DNA of 64,000 nt from CAIZGX01 sp964511555. GTDB lineage: Bacteria; Bacteroidota; Bacteroidia; Flavobacteriales_D; Sanyastnellaceae. Made by a program: the position numbers and the translations under genes. The stretch lies in contig CAZEFR010000002.1 of NCBI GenBank assembly GCA_964511555.1, positions 69,257 through 133,256 on the forward strand, read 5' to 3'. How positions within the stretch are numbered: the first letter of the stretch is position 1; each line of letters starts with the position of its first letter. Positions 51,672 through 61,263 of the stretch are shown piece after piece. The notes under the pieces were generated by a model, which worked only from the letters and a program-made list of their open reading frames with translations, did not search any database and was not told the origin of the DNA.

Positions 51672-53727
51672 GTGCTTGCTTTTTTTATTTTTTATGTTGA
51701 AGGTGATTTGTCCTTTTGCTCAGCATTCGGAAGAATTCGAATTGGATCAGGTGGTTGATCAGCGCATTGAAAGCATTTCAAGTTTGACGGAAGAAGGAAG
51801 TGAGATTGATTACTCTGCGCTGACGGAAGATCTGAATTATTTCGCTCGACACAGGCTCAATCTCAACTCAGCGGAAATAGCCGACTTGCAGGCGTTGGTT
51901 GTTTTGAGCGACGCTCAAATTAATTCGTTGTTCAGGCATATTTCCAAATATGGAAAATTGAAAAGCATATTTGAATTGCAGAGTGTTGTTGGAATGGATC
52001 TAATGACCGTTCGTTGGTTACAGCCTTTTGTTTTTGTGAATGAAGAAGATGGGTTTTCTGATTTTTCATTTCGAAGGTTGCGTGAAGAGGGAACGCATGA
52101 TGTTCTCTTCCGAGCGAAACGAACGTTGCAAGAACAGGCCGGATTTATTCCAGATGCAATGACAGGAAAGAAGAATTTTTTGGGAAGTGAATACGGAACG
52201 TATTTGCGCTATCGTTTTCAATATCGAAGAAATATTACATTCGGACTAACGCTTGAAAACGATATTGGAGAACCGCTTCGTATGGGACCCGATTTTAAAA
52301 GCGCCTCGCTTTTTATTCGGGAAGCAAGAGCATTGAAACAACTGGTTATTGGCGATTATCAGGTTCAGTTCGGACAAGGACTCACCTGTTGGAACAGCAT
52401 GGCTTTCGGCAAGTCGTCCTTTAGTGTTCAAGTGAAACGAAACGCCCAAAATCTTCGTCCATATTCTTCAGTAAATGAAGATTCTTTCTTTCGAGGTACA
52501 GGGGCAACTTTCGGAAATAAATTTTTAAGCACAACATTCTTTGTGTCTCGAAGAAAACTCGATGCGACTTTCACAACCGATACTGTGCTTTCTGACGACA
52601 ATCAAGTGGTTAGTGCTCTTACTCTTGGTGGTCTTCACCGAACTGAAAGCGAACGCGCGAAAAAGAACGCTTTGACTGAAAATATTTATGGTGGAAATGT
52701 GCAGGTTCAACGTGGCATGTGGAAACTAGGAGCTGTTGCGGTTCACAGAAGTTTCAGCGATTCTATTTCAGCGAAGACCGATTGGTATGCTCAAGGAAGA
52801 TTTGCAGGAAAAAATCAAGATGTAGTGGGGGCGTATGCAGAAGGCGTTTGGCAGAATGTTTCGCTTTTCGGAGAAGTTTCAAGAAGTTCAAACGAAGCAA
52901 TGGCCTCTGTTTTTGGAATGACAGCGGCATTGCATTCGCGTGTTTCTGCAACACTTTTGTTTCGCGATTTTGACACCGATTTTCAAGCGGTGTATTCGAA
53001 TGTTCTTGCGGAAGGAAACAGTATTCTTCCTTCGAATGAAAGAGGAATTTATGCAAGTGTTCAGGCTCAATTGTCGAAGAAAATGAGCATGAATGCCTAC
53101 ACAGATGGGGTTCAATTTCCTTGGTTGAAATATCAAGTCACAGCTCCTTCAAGTTTCAGTGATAATCTTATTCAATTCAACTACAGGCCCGATAAGAAGC
53201 ATGAGTTCTATGTGCGAATGCGCATCCGAAGGACTTCGATTGATCGAAATGTTTTGAATCGAATTGATTATCCTGTAGATCGTTTTTCTCAGCAAATTCG
53301 ATTGAATTTTATTTTCAGTCCGACTGAAAGTGTGAAATTTCACAGTCGCCTTGAGTTGGTAAAAACCAATGAAGAAGGGCTTCCGAATGAAAAGGGATAT
53401 TTAGTTTTCCAAGACATCACTTGGAAGAAGATGAATGTTCCAGTTAGTGTAACGATTCGTTACGCATTGTTTCAATCAGATACGTGGAATGCGCGCCTGT
53501 ATGCATACGAGAATGATGTGCTTTACAGTTACAGCATTCCGGCTTATTATGGAAAGGGAGCAAGAATCTACGGTATCTTCAAGTTCGATGTTCGAAGAAA
53601 CATAGATGCTTGGTTTAGAGTTGCGCAATGGACATACACCGATCGAGATTATATCTCTTCAGGAAATTCAATGATTAGCGGATCTCGGAAAACAGATTGC
53701 ACGCTGCAAATGCGCATGCAATTTTAG
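51655..53727 (+). CDS. exported helix-hairpin-helix plus beta-barrel protein
   Basis: 690 residues from the ATG at 51655, chosen because it gives a signal peptide (MEGTTKCLLFLFFMLKVICPFA); an upstream ATG at 51595 would bury it. Residues about 60-125 form a ComEA-type helix-hairpin-helix (HhH) pair: LNLNSAEIADLQALVVLSDAQI, then YGKLKSIFELQSVVGM. From about 150 on, the protein alternates like an outer-membrane barrel and ends in Phe (LQMRMQF). HhH modules of this kind bind DNA in competence proteins, but here binding is not shown. Ends with a 4-nt convergent overlap with kmo; an ATTGCA/TGCAAT hairpin followed by TTTTAG covers its stop. Confidence 0.7.
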   Translation: MEGTTKCLLFLFFMLKVICPFAQHSEEFELDQVVDQRIESISSLTEEGSEIDYSALTEDLNYFARHRLNLNSAEIADLQALVVLSDAQINSLFRHISKYGKLKSIFELQSVVGMDLMTVRWLQPFVFVNEEDGFSDFSFRRLREEGTHDVLFRAKRTLQEQAGFIPDAMTGKKNFLGSEYGTYLRYRFQYRRNITFGLTLENDIGEPLRMGPDFKSASLFIREARALKQLVIGDYQVQFGQGLTCWNSMAFGKSSFSVQVKRNAQNLRPYSSVNEDSFFRGTGATFGNKFLSTTFFVSRRKLDATFTTDTVLSDDNQVVSALTLGGLHRTESERAKKNALTENIYGGNVQVQRGMWKLGAVAVHRSFSDSISAKTDWYAQGRFAGKNQDVVGAYAEGVWQNVSLFGEVSRSSNEAMASVFGMTAALHSRVSATLLFRDFDTDFQAVYSNVLAEGNSILPSNERGIYASVQAQLSKKMSMNAYTDGVQFPWLKYQVTAPSSFSDNLIQFNYRPDKKHEFYVRMRIRRTSIDRNVLNRIDYPVDRFSQQIRLNFIFSPTESVKFHSRLELVKTNEEGLPNEKGYLVFQDITWKKMNVPVSVTIRYALFQSDTWNARLYAYENDVLYSYSIPAYYGKGARIYGIFKFDVRRNIDAWFRVAQWTYTDRDYISSGNSMISGSRKTDCTLQMRMQF

Positions 53728-55061
53728 ATTCGTTTTAGAATTTCGTTTTCAATTTCTTCACTGTCCCAAATGGCTTCAATGTCGGGTCTGTTCATGACTT
53801 CCTTCATGATTTCATTTTGACGAATACCGCTGCTTAATGCTTCGTGGTATGGAATGTGACTGAAGGTTACTTGCGAATAAAGTGGAATCCATTTTTCAGG
53901 ATACTTCGCTGCAAAGCGACCTTCAATTTTCTTTTGAAGAAGGAAATCTTTATCGGCGGTTAAATCGCGCATTTCAATGTAATTGCGAAGCGCTAATTCT
54001 AGAATGGCATCACCGTTTGGTTTGCGCGTCTTTCCGTACTCTTTCAATAGATCGGGATGGTCTTCGCCCATTTCCGTCATGAGACGATCAAGTTCACTGC
54101 AGTCTTCAAACCCGCTGTTCATGCCTTGTCCGTAAAATGGAACGATAGCATGAGCAGAGTCCCCCATAAGTGCAACTTGGTTTTTGTAGTTCCAAGGATT
54201 GCATTTCGTCATGACTAAACTTGCTGTTGGATTCGTGTTGAAATCGAGCAATAATTCCGGCATCATTGCTTTCGCATCTGGAAAATATTTTTCGAAGAAA
54301 TCCAAAACGTCTTGATCTGTTTTCAATTTATCGAAGGAAACTTCGCCTTCAAAAGGAAAGAAGAGTGTGCATGTGAAACTACCGTCGATATTGGGAAGCG
54401 CAATCATCATGAACTCTCCTCGAGGCCAAATGTGAAGACAGTCTTTGCGCATTTGATGCGTACCGTCTGCATTTGCAGGAATCTCTAATTCCTTATAGCC
54501 GTGGTCTAAGTACGACTGTGAGTATTCATTGCGATCGAGTTTCGTCATGCGGGCACGAACAGCACTGAACGCACCATCTGTGCCGAAAATCTGATCGAAT
54601 TGTTGACGAATACGCTCGCCATTTTTCCCTTCGAAAACAATGGTGTTTGTATCGAGTTCAACGTCTATGCATTTGTGTTCGAAGTTGAGAGAAACGTTTT
54701 CAAATTCCGAGGCACAGCGGACCAATGTTTGATTCAGAATTCCTCTTGAAACACTGTATATGGCTTGTCCTTCTTTTCCATAGGGTTGGTAGGTGAGTTC
54801 GCCATTTACTGCGTGCATCAAACGTCCACTCATTGGAAGTGCGACCTCTTCAATTTCCTTTCGAATACCAGCGCCTTCAAGGCCTTTCCAACCGCGATCG
54901 CTTAGGGCGAGGTTAATACTCTTTCCTTGAACAACTTTCACGTTGCGAATGTCTGAACGACGATCAAATACTGAAACGGTGTATCCGCGTTTAGCGAGGT
55001 ACACAGCCCATAAACTTCCAACTAATCCAGCCCCAACAACGGCAACGTTTTTCTTGTTCAT
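53724..55061 (-). CDS. kmo: kynurenine 3-monooxygenase
   Basis: FAD/NADPH hydroxylase of tryptophan breakdown via kynurenine. 445 residues from the ATG at 55061, one base after the upstream stop; an ATG at 55073 would overlap that gene. Dinucleotide-binding GAGLVGS at 10-16, FAD motif GDSAHAIVPFYGQGMNSGFEDC, and MRKDCLHIWPRGEFMMIALPN typical of Kmo. No other kynurenine-pathway gene lies in the window. Confidence 0.92.
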   Translation of the reverse strand: MNKKNVAVVGAGLVGSLWAVYLAKRGYTVSVFDRRSDIRNVKVVQGKSINLALSDRGWKGLEGAGIRKEIEEVALPMSGRLMHAVNGELTYQPYGKEGQAIYSVSRGILNQTLVRCASEFENVSLNFEHKCIDVELDTNTIVFEGKNGERIRQQFDQIFGTDGAFSAVRARMTKLDRNEYSQSYLDHGYKELEIPANADGTHQMRKDCLHIWPRGEFMMIALPNIDGSFTCTLFFPFEGEVSFDKLKTDQDVLDFFEKYFPDAKAMMPELLLDFNTNPTASLVMTKCNPWNYKNQVALMGDSAHAIVPFYGQGMNSGFEDCSELDRLMTEMGEDHPDLLKEYGKTRKPNGDAILELALRNYIEMRDLTADKDFLLQKKIEGRFAAKYPEKWIPLYSQVTFSHIPYHEALSSGIRQNEIMKEVMNRPDIEAIWDSEEIENEILKRI

Positions 55062-55062
55062 A

Positions 55063-56208
55063 TTAGATAGCATTTAATGCATTCGTTAAATCTTCAATTA
55101 AGTCCTCTGCGTCTTCAATTCCAACACTCAATCTTAAAAGTGAATCGGTAATTCCGCTTCTTTCTCTTTCTTCTTTTGGAATAGATGCGTGTGTCATAGA
55201 CGCAGGATGTCCAAGCAATGATTCTACTCCGCCTAATGATTCAGCAAGAGAGAATACACGAACCGCTTGTGCCAATTTCGAAGCATCTTCAAAACGATCT
55301 CCCTTCAAACTGAAAGATATCATCCCACCGAAATCGCGCATTTGTTTTTTAGCGACTTCATGATTCGGATGTGAAGGGAAGCCTGGCCAGTAAACCTTTT
55401 CCACTTTCGGATGGTTCGCCAAGAAGTTAGCCACCACAACGCCGTTTGCACAATGTCTTTCCATACGAACATGCAAGGTTTTCAAACCGCGCAATACCAA
55501 GAAACTGTCTTGTGGTCCTGGTGTAGCACCGCAGGAATTCGCAATGAATGCCAATTGCTCATATAAGTTGTCGTCGTTGGTGCATAAAGCGCCCATCACA
55601 ACATCGCTGTGTCCGTTTAAATATTTCGTAGCACTGTGCATAACAATATCCGCGTTCATGTCTAACGGATTTTGAAGGTATGGCGATGCAAAAGTGTTAT
55701 CTATGACAGAAATCAAATTATGCTTTTTTGCAAATTCTACGCATCGTTCAATGTCTATGATTTTCATCATGGGGTTGGTTGGAGTTTCCACCCATAACAT
55801 TTTGGTCTTTGCGTTCACTGTCCTTTCCAATGCATCGAAATCGTGCATGTCTACGAAGTGAAACACAATTCCATATTTTGCAAAAACCTTGGTGAACATG
55901 CGGTAGCTTCCGCCGTATAAATCGTCTGTTGCAATGACTTCGTCGCCAGGAACAAGAAGTTTAATGATTGCATCTGCCGCTCCCATTCCACTTGAAAAAC
56001 ACAAGCCGTGTTTAGCGTTTTCCAATTCAGCCAAGCAACGTTCCAATGCAACACGCGTCGGGTTTTTACCACGTGCGTAGGCATAGCCTTTGTGAACACC
56101 CGGAGACTCCTGAACGTAAGTTGAAGTTTGATAAATAGGAGTCATGATGGCTCCAGTCGTTGGATCGGGCTCTTGTCCCGCGTGAATGGCTTTGGTTCCG
56201 AAACGCAT
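55063..56208 (-). CDS. cystathionine gamma-synthase / trans-sulfuration enzyme
   Basis: 381 residues from the ATG at 56208, which gives the usual RFGTKAIHAGQ start. Fold-type I PLP enzyme: K195 in HSATKYLNGHSDVV binds PLP, D170 in VIDNTFASP contacts the ring nitrogen, and SSGMGA near 72 holds the phosphate. The family covers cystathionine gamma-synthase, gamma-lyase and beta-lyase; choosing among them needs a tree. One nt from kmo. Confidence 0.88.
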   Translation of the reverse strand: MRFGTKAIHAGQEPDPTTGAIMTPIYQTSTYVQESPGVHKGYAYARGKNPTRVALERCLAELENAKHGLCFSSGMGAADAIIKLLVPGDEVIATDDLYGGSYRMFTKVFAKYGIVFHFVDMHDFDALERTVNAKTKMLWVETPTNPMMKIIDIERCVEFAKKHNLISVIDNTFASPYLQNPLDMNADIVMHSATKYLNGHSDVVMGALCTNDDNLYEQLAFIANSCGATPGPQDSFLVLRGLKTLHVRMERHCANGVVVANFLANHPKVEKVYWPGFPSHPNHEVAKKQMRDFGGMISFSLKGDRFEDASKLAQAVRVFSLAESLGGVESLLGHPASMTHASIPKEERERSGITDSLLRLSVGIEDAEDLIEDLTNALNAI

Positions 56209-56261
56209 GGTAAAATTTTTCCGCAATTTACACCGAAGCGCTCACAAACAAGCAGAACTAT

Positions 56262-57134
56262 TTACACGTTCTTTTCAATATACTTGATGATCTGTCCTGC
56301 AATATCGACACCCGTTGCAGATTCAATTCCTTCAAGGCCAGGCGATGAGTTTACTTCAATAATAAGTGGACCTCTTTCGCTGCGAAGCATGTCAACCCCA
56401 GCAATACCAAGTTTCATGGCGTTAGCCGCTTTGATTGCTGCAATTTCTTCCTCAGGAGTAAGCTCAATTACTTTGGCGGTGCCACCTCTGTGCAGGTTGC
56501 TTCGGAATTCACCTTCCTTCGCTGTGCGCACCATTGCGCCTACCACGTGTCCATCTACCACAAACGCACGAATATCTTCCCCACGAGATTCTTTAATGAA
56601 CTCTTGAACAATGACACGTGCTTTCAATCCATTGAACGCTTCAATTACTGAAACCGCAGCTTTTTTATTTTCGGCAAGCACAACTCCTAAACCTTGTGTC
56701 CCTTCTAATAGCTTAATGATGACAGGCGCTCCGCCAACTTCCTTCAATGTACGTTCAACGTCTTTTGAATAGTTGGTGAATACTGTTTTCGGAAGTCCTA
56801 ATCCAGCGCGAGATAAGATTTGTAAGCTGCGCAGTTTGTCGCGTGAACGAACCAATGCTTGCGATTCCACAGCGGTGAACACGTTCATCATTTCAAACTG
56901 ACGAACCACTGCTGTTCCGTAGAAGGTAACGGAAGCACCAATACGCGGAATAACCGCGTTAACGCCAATTATTTCTTCCCCGCGATAAAGCACTTTGGGC
57001 TTTTTCTTTTCAATAACTAAGTCGCATTTCGAGTGATCGATAACGCGGATTTCGTGGCCTCTTTTCTGAGCGGCCTCAACTAAACGCTTGGTGCTGTATA
57101 GCTTTGCGTTACGAGAAAGTACAACTAAGTTCAT
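56262..57134 (-). CDS. rimK: RimK-type ATP-grasp ligase
   Basis: 290 residues from the ATG at 57134; the upstream extension to 57230 runs into a tandem repeat. RimK-like N-terminal part (VVLSRNAKLYSTKRLVEAA), then ATP-grasp: PVIIKLLEGTQGLGVVLAE, GEDIRAFVVDGHVVGAM, and IEVNSSPGLEGIE with metal ligands. RimK adds glutamates to the C-terminus of ribosomal protein S6 in E. coli; substrates elsewhere vary. Confidence 0.9.
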   Translation of the reverse strand: MNLVVLSRNAKLYSTKRLVEAAQKRGHEIRVIDHSKCDLVIEKKKPKVLYRGEEIIGVNAVIPRIGASVTFYGTAVVRQFEMMNVFTAVESQALVRSRDKLRSLQILSRAGLGLPKTVFTNYSKDVERTLKEVGGAPVIIKLLEGTQGLGVVLAENKKAAVSVIEAFNGLKARVIVQEFIKESRGEDIRAFVVDGHVVGAMVRTAKEGEFRSNLHRGGTAKVIELTPEEEIAAIKAANAMKLGIAGVDMLRSERGPLIIEVNSSPGLEGIESATGVDIAGQIIKYIEKNV

Positions 57135-57168
57135 TGTTGGATTGTGTGAAGCAAAGTAACGACTATTC

Positions 57169-57288
57169 CATTTGTTACACAAGATACTTTGTAAGATGTT
57201 GCACAAGGTCTTTCGGAAGGTGCTTCGCAAGACCTTTCGGAGAATCTTTCGAAGAATCTTGAAACAGATGTTTCACAAGATTGATTAT
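57169..57288. repeat. 12-bp degenerate tandem repeat, ten units
   Basis: Units begin every 12 bases from 57169; eight are clear (57181-57276), e.g. AAGGTCTTTCGG, AAGGTGCTTCGC, AAGACCTTTCGG. Consensus about AAGRTSTTTCGC. The array fills most of the 150-nt gap between the glycosyltransferase stop and rimK. In one plus-strand frame (ATG 57196 to TGA 57309) it encodes a 37-residue peptide with a four-residue period of hydrophobic-basic-basic-hydrophobic. AGGTCTT (57206) can also pair with AAGACCT (57229). Confidence 0.85.
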
Positions 57289-58406
57289 TTGAAGAGGGCT
57301 CTATTTTGAGCGAGGGTTTCTGGGGAGTTCACGTGGAGTTTAGCATAGTTCGAGGCGCCTTGAGACCATTTTTGGTACTCGTCATTGGTGAGATTCACGA
57401 AGAAATCTAACGATTCAGCTAATTTCCAAGGGTTCAAAGAAATGGATTTGCCGGCGAGGGCTTCTTCGAGGTTTTTCCAAGGAGTGGTGTCGGAAATCAC
57501 TACAGGGATACCATAAGAAAGGGCTTCTGCAATAACATGCCCATAATTTTCACCCCGAGAAGGAAAGAAAAACAGATGAGCTTTTTCATAAAAAACGTTC
57601 AGTTCATCTTGGTTTTTATGCCCATGCATTTGAATTTTAACTGAGGATAAATCTTGTTCTGCAGCAAGAATTGTTTTCACCAGTTCAGCATTTTCTCTAA
57701 GCCCAACGATGTCCCATTGAATAATCTGTTTTGGATTCCATGTGCGAATCGCTTCGAGCGCTTCGAGGTAGCCTTTTTCTGGGCTTATTCTTCCTACAGT
57801 TAAAATTCGTAAGGGTGAAGAAAGTTCTTTTTTTACAGGGGTGAATGCGGCGTTGGAAATATTTGGAGCAATACGAATGTTCGCTTTCGGAAACAATTGA
57901 AGAATTTCATCGCGCTCAATTTCACTGGTCGCATGCCAACAGATATTTCCGTATGTATTGTTTGCCTTAGCAAAAAACAAAAACAATTTTTTCTTGAATC
58001 CTTTTTGATTGAACGCTGCTGGCTTGAGCATACCACGTGGAGCAAGAACAATCTTTTCAGACCATCCATTTTTCCGACATACACTTAACGCAGTAAGTGT
58101 GAATTTCGGAGACCACATGGAGTTCAAATAAATTCGATCGGGTTCTAGTTCTTTGTAAATCTTAAAAATGAAATTTTCATTTAATGATTTTTCATTCAGA
58201 TAATACACTTGAATGTTTTCTTGAAAACTTTGTTGCCATGTGTTGGAAAGAATTCCAGGGTATGGAGTTGTGCTGTTCAAATCGGTATTTCTCGTCACGA
58301 CATAGAACTTGTCTGAACTGAATTTCATGAACGATATCAGCGATTGAATGGGACCACCCGCTTGTGATCCTGGATAAAACCAATCGGTGAATACCAGAAT
58401 TTTCAT
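57285..58406 (-). CDS. glycosyltransferase family 4
   Basis: 373 residues, GT-B fold. N-terminal FTDWFYPGSQAGGPIQSL, C-terminal nucleotide-sugar domain with ILTVGRISPEKGYLEALEAI and FFPSRGENYGHVIAEALSYGIPVVIS, containing the E-x7-E type retaining motif. Last gene of the glycan operon; its start overlaps the asnB stop by 4 nt. Sugar specificity unknown. Confidence 0.9.
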   Translation of the reverse strand: MKILVFTDWFYPGSQAGGPIQSLISFMKFSSDKFYVVTRNTDLNSTTPYPGILSNTWQQSFQENIQVYYLNEKSLNENFIFKIYKELEPDRIYLNSMWSPKFTLTALSVCRKNGWSEKIVLAPRGMLKPAAFNQKGFKKKLFLFFAKANNTYGNICWHATSEIERDEILQLFPKANIRIAPNISNAAFTPVKKELSSPLRILTVGRISPEKGYLEALEAIRTWNPKQIIQWDIVGLRENAELVKTILAAEQDLSSVKIQMHGHKNQDELNVFYEKAHLFFFPSRGENYGHVIAEALSYGIPVVISDTTPWKNLEEALAGKSISLNPWKLAESLDFFVNLTNDEYQKWSQGASNYAKLHVNSPETLAQNRALFK

Positions 58407-60256
58407 TGTTCGAAGTTAATTTGATTGTTCTTCATCCAATGTCCCAACACGGATAAATGCCAAAACGAGATAAAGGACTTTTCTTCACTTCCCATTAAAA
58501 ATTTATTCCATGCGTTTTTAAGTACCTTTTCATTTACGACATCTTGATTATACAATTCTTGAAATCCAGATTCGGTGAATTCTTTCAGTTCGTTTTTCAT
58601 CCAAACACTCCAGGGCAAAGTGAATCCCATTTTCTTTCTATTCACGACTTCATCTGGAAGAATATCTGCAAACGTTTCCGTAAGAAATTTTTTGGGTGAA
58701 ATAGGATATTTTAAATCATTGGAAAGATGCGTTGCCAATTCAACAACATTATGATCCAAGAAGGGCACACGAATTTCAAGAGAATGAGCCATGCTCATTT
58801 GATCACTGTCGCGAAGCAAAACATGTTGCATGTATGATTCAATCTCAGCAGCAGATACACGGTTTAGCAGCGGAGCATTTTTTTCAAAAATGAATTTATA
58901 ATTCTGCTCAATCTCGAAGTCTTTTGTTTTACGCGTTAACAATTCGTTAGCATTCCAAACCTTTCGAACAAGCGGAAATGCATGCGCAAGATCAACTTGT
59001 TTTAACCCTAATAATTCAGATTTTTTTCGAAGTGAGCGATTCGAAGAAAACGAAGAAAGCAAGATTGAAGCGGATTTTCTTAACGGATAAGATAGTTTTA
59101 AAGCAAATGATTTTTCAATGCTATTCATGTACTGAAAGACTGGGTAACCGGCGAACAATTCGTCTCCGCCTAATCCGGAAATAGCTACTGTAATGCCAGC
59201 CTCCTTCGCGGCTTTCGAAACAGCATAGGTATTCGGTCCATCTCCACTAGGGAAGTCTATGGCTGCTATTGCAGTAGGAATATCTTTTAAAAATTCGCTT
59301 GCGCTGAGGTTAATCTCGTGATGATTGGTGCTGAATTTTTTCGCTACGCGTTGCGCATATTTTCTTTCGTCGAAGGCTTCTTCTTCGAAAGAAATTTGAA
59401 ACGTATTTATTTTTTCGTTTCGAACTTCCGACATTAATCCAACTAACAAACTCGAGTCAATTCCTCCACTTAAAAATGCTCCAAAAGGAACATCGGCCCG
59501 CATGTGTTGCTCAACAGATTCTATCATGCTTGAGCGCAAAAGATCTTGCGCTGTTTTCTTATCTGAAAGTTCATAGCTCGTGTCGCTTAACAAACGATAA
59601 TAACAGTGCTTCGAAATTTCGTTTCGCTTGAAATGCAGGTAGTGTCCGGCCTCTAACAATTGTACTTTTTCAATTAAAGTATGCGGAGCACAGACGGTTT
59701 GCGTCTCAATGTATTCTTCAAGAGCTGATCGATTGAATTTTCGAGGGACTAGATCACTTTCTAATAAAGCCCTCAATTCGGAGGCCACCAAACATCCTTG
59801 TTGTTGAATGGAATAGTACAAAGGCTTCATCCCATATCTATCGCGAACAACATACGTTTCGTTGGATGGAATGTGATGAAGAACAAATGCGAACATCCCC
59901 TTTAATTTGGAAATGGCTTCCGTGCCATATTTATCGAAAAGTTCAAGAATAACTTCCGTGTCACTTTCCGTTTGAAAACGCACACCGTGAAGTTCGTTGG
60001 CTTTCAATTCAACGTAATTGTAAATCTCTCCGTTAAAGGCAATCACCCAATTTTTGTTGGAAGAAAGCATGGGTTGATTCGCAGATTGTTCGGTGTCGAT
60101 AATGGAAAGGCGTCGATGACCGAGCCCAATGTTTTCATTGATGAACTGACCATTTGCATCTGGCCCGCGATGAGCCATTTTGTTGTTCATGCGCTCAATT
60201 ACTTTCCGAACCGGAAGGTCAGATCTATATTGAATGAGGGCGCTTATTCCGCACAT
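58403..60256 (-). CDS. asnB: asparagine synthase-like glutamine amidotransferase
   Basis: 617 residues: N-terminal class II glutaminase (nucleophile Cys2 after Met removal, MCGISALI; HRGPDANG; FNGEIYNY) and C-terminal synthetase with the PPi loop AFLSGGIDSS near 255. Asparagine from aspartate is the default reaction, but AsnB paralogs inside polysaccharide loci often amidate sugar acids. Its placement between two glycosyltransferases, overlapping both, favours the second role here. Confidence 0.88.
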   Translation of the reverse strand: MCGISALIQYRSDLPVRKVIERMNNKMAHRGPDANGQFINENIGLGHRRLSIIDTEQSANQPMLSSNKNWVIAFNGEIYNYVELKANELHGVRFQTESDTEVILELFDKYGTEAISKLKGMFAFVLHHIPSNETYVVRDRYGMKPLYYSIQQQGCLVASELRALLESDLVPRKFNRSALEEYIETQTVCAPHTLIEKVQLLEAGHYLHFKRNEISKHCYYRLLSDTSYELSDKKTAQDLLRSSMIESVEQHMRADVPFGAFLSGGIDSSLLVGLMSEVRNEKINTFQISFEEEAFDERKYAQRVAKKFSTNHHEINLSASEFLKDIPTAIAAIDFPSGDGPNTYAVSKAAKEAGITVAISGLGGDELFAGYPVFQYMNSIEKSFALKLSYPLRKSASILLSSFSSNRSLRKKSELLGLKQVDLAHAFPLVRKVWNANELLTRKTKDFEIEQNYKFIFEKNAPLLNRVSAAEIESYMQHVLLRDSDQMSMAHSLEIRVPFLDHNVVELATHLSNDLKYPISPKKFLTETFADILPDEVVNRKKMGFTLPWSVWMKNELKEFTESGFQELYNQDVVNEKVLKNAWNKFLMGSEEKSFISFWHLSVLGHWMKNNQINFEQ

Positions 60257-61263
60257 GATTGCTCGAGCATTTTAGTGAATTGACTTACCCAGTAATCTGA
60301 AGAAAATTTCGATGCCATTTCGGAACTCTTGTTCCCCATGTGCTGAAGTTCTTCTTGTGATGAATGAAATATGGTCAAAAGAATCTTTTTCAATTCTGAA
60401 GAAGAAGTTGGGTCGAACGAATAGCCATTCATTCCTTCTTCCAATAAATCTTGTTTCGCTCCAACGGCATTTGAAAGCAACAAAGGTTTTCCTAAAGAAG
60501 CCATTTCATGAACCACCACTCCCCAAGGCTCGTAAAGGCTAGGTAGCACAAAGGCCGTGGCATTTTCAAGTTTTTTGCTGAGTTCATTCGGTTGCAGGAA
60601 TCCGTGGTGAATGATGTCTTCGTTTTCAATTCGAGAAGAAAATAATTCTCCTGTTCCGGCCAGGTTCAATTTCCAACCCGAACGTTCATTCGGTGGAATG
60701 GAAAGGAATGTTTCGCAAAGGAAGTTGATGTTCTTTGCGTGAATGTATCTGGCAACACACCACAACTCTTTGTTTTCATTCAAGATGGTTCGATTGAGTC
60801 GGAAAGTATCCTCACAGGTATAGAACCCATCGAGTGTTTGTTTAGCTGAAAAACCCAATTTGCTAGCGGTTTTCACTTGAGCGTTACCGGGAATGAAGGC
60901 GAATTGAAAGAGTTTTTTGTATTTCAATTTGAAATACAAACTGCCAAGAATAAACTTCAGCGAATTCTTCCAAGTGGTATCGAATGCAAGAACAGTAGGT
61001 TTATTCAGTGCTTTTACACCTTCAAGATATTGCTGATCTCCCCAGCCGCTGCACAGGACAAAGTTTGGATTGAAATCGTGAAGAAGGTTTAACGACACAT
61101 CTGATTTCGACACAAGTTGAATCGAGTTGTGAAATTGAAAAACGAAGGGTGCTTCATTGTTTATCGGATAATGAACCACAAGCAACTCATGGTGAGAAGC
61201 TAACTTATTTAAGCATTCAACGGTATAACCGGCCAATTCTCGATATAGAATCAGAATGTTCAT
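60244..61263 (-). CDS. glycosyltransferase family 4
   Basis: 339 residues from the ATG at 61263; an upstream frame to 61347 would overlap the previous gene deeply. Short N-terminal domain, then WCVARYIHAKNINFLCE and FVLPSLYEPWGVVVHEMASLGKPLLLS, the donor-binding region with E-x7-E. Overlaps asnB by 13 nt and the polymerase-like gene by 4 nt. Confidence 0.88.
   Translation of the reverse strand: MNILILYRELAGYTVECLNKLASHHELLVVHYPINNEAPFVFQFHNSIQLVSKSDVSLNLLHDFNPNFVLCSGWGDQQYLEGVKALNKPTVLAFDTTWKNSLKFILGSLYFKLKYKKLFQFAFIPGNAQVKTASKLGFSAKQTLDGFYTCEDTFRLNRTILNENKELWCVARYIHAKNINFLCETFLSIPPNERSGWKLNLAGTGELFSSRIENEDIIHHGFLQPNELSKKLENATAFVLPSLYEPWGVVVHEMASLGKPLLLSNAVGAKQDLLEEGMNGYSFDPTSSSELKKILLTIFHSSQEELQHMGNKSSEMASKFSSDYWVSQFTKMLEQSCAE

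Noticed and set aside
53696..53725. Hairpin ATTGCA/TGCAAT plus TTTTAG at the end of the HhH-barrel gene
   Set aside because: Stem of only six clean pairs with a large loop; too weak to list as a terminator.
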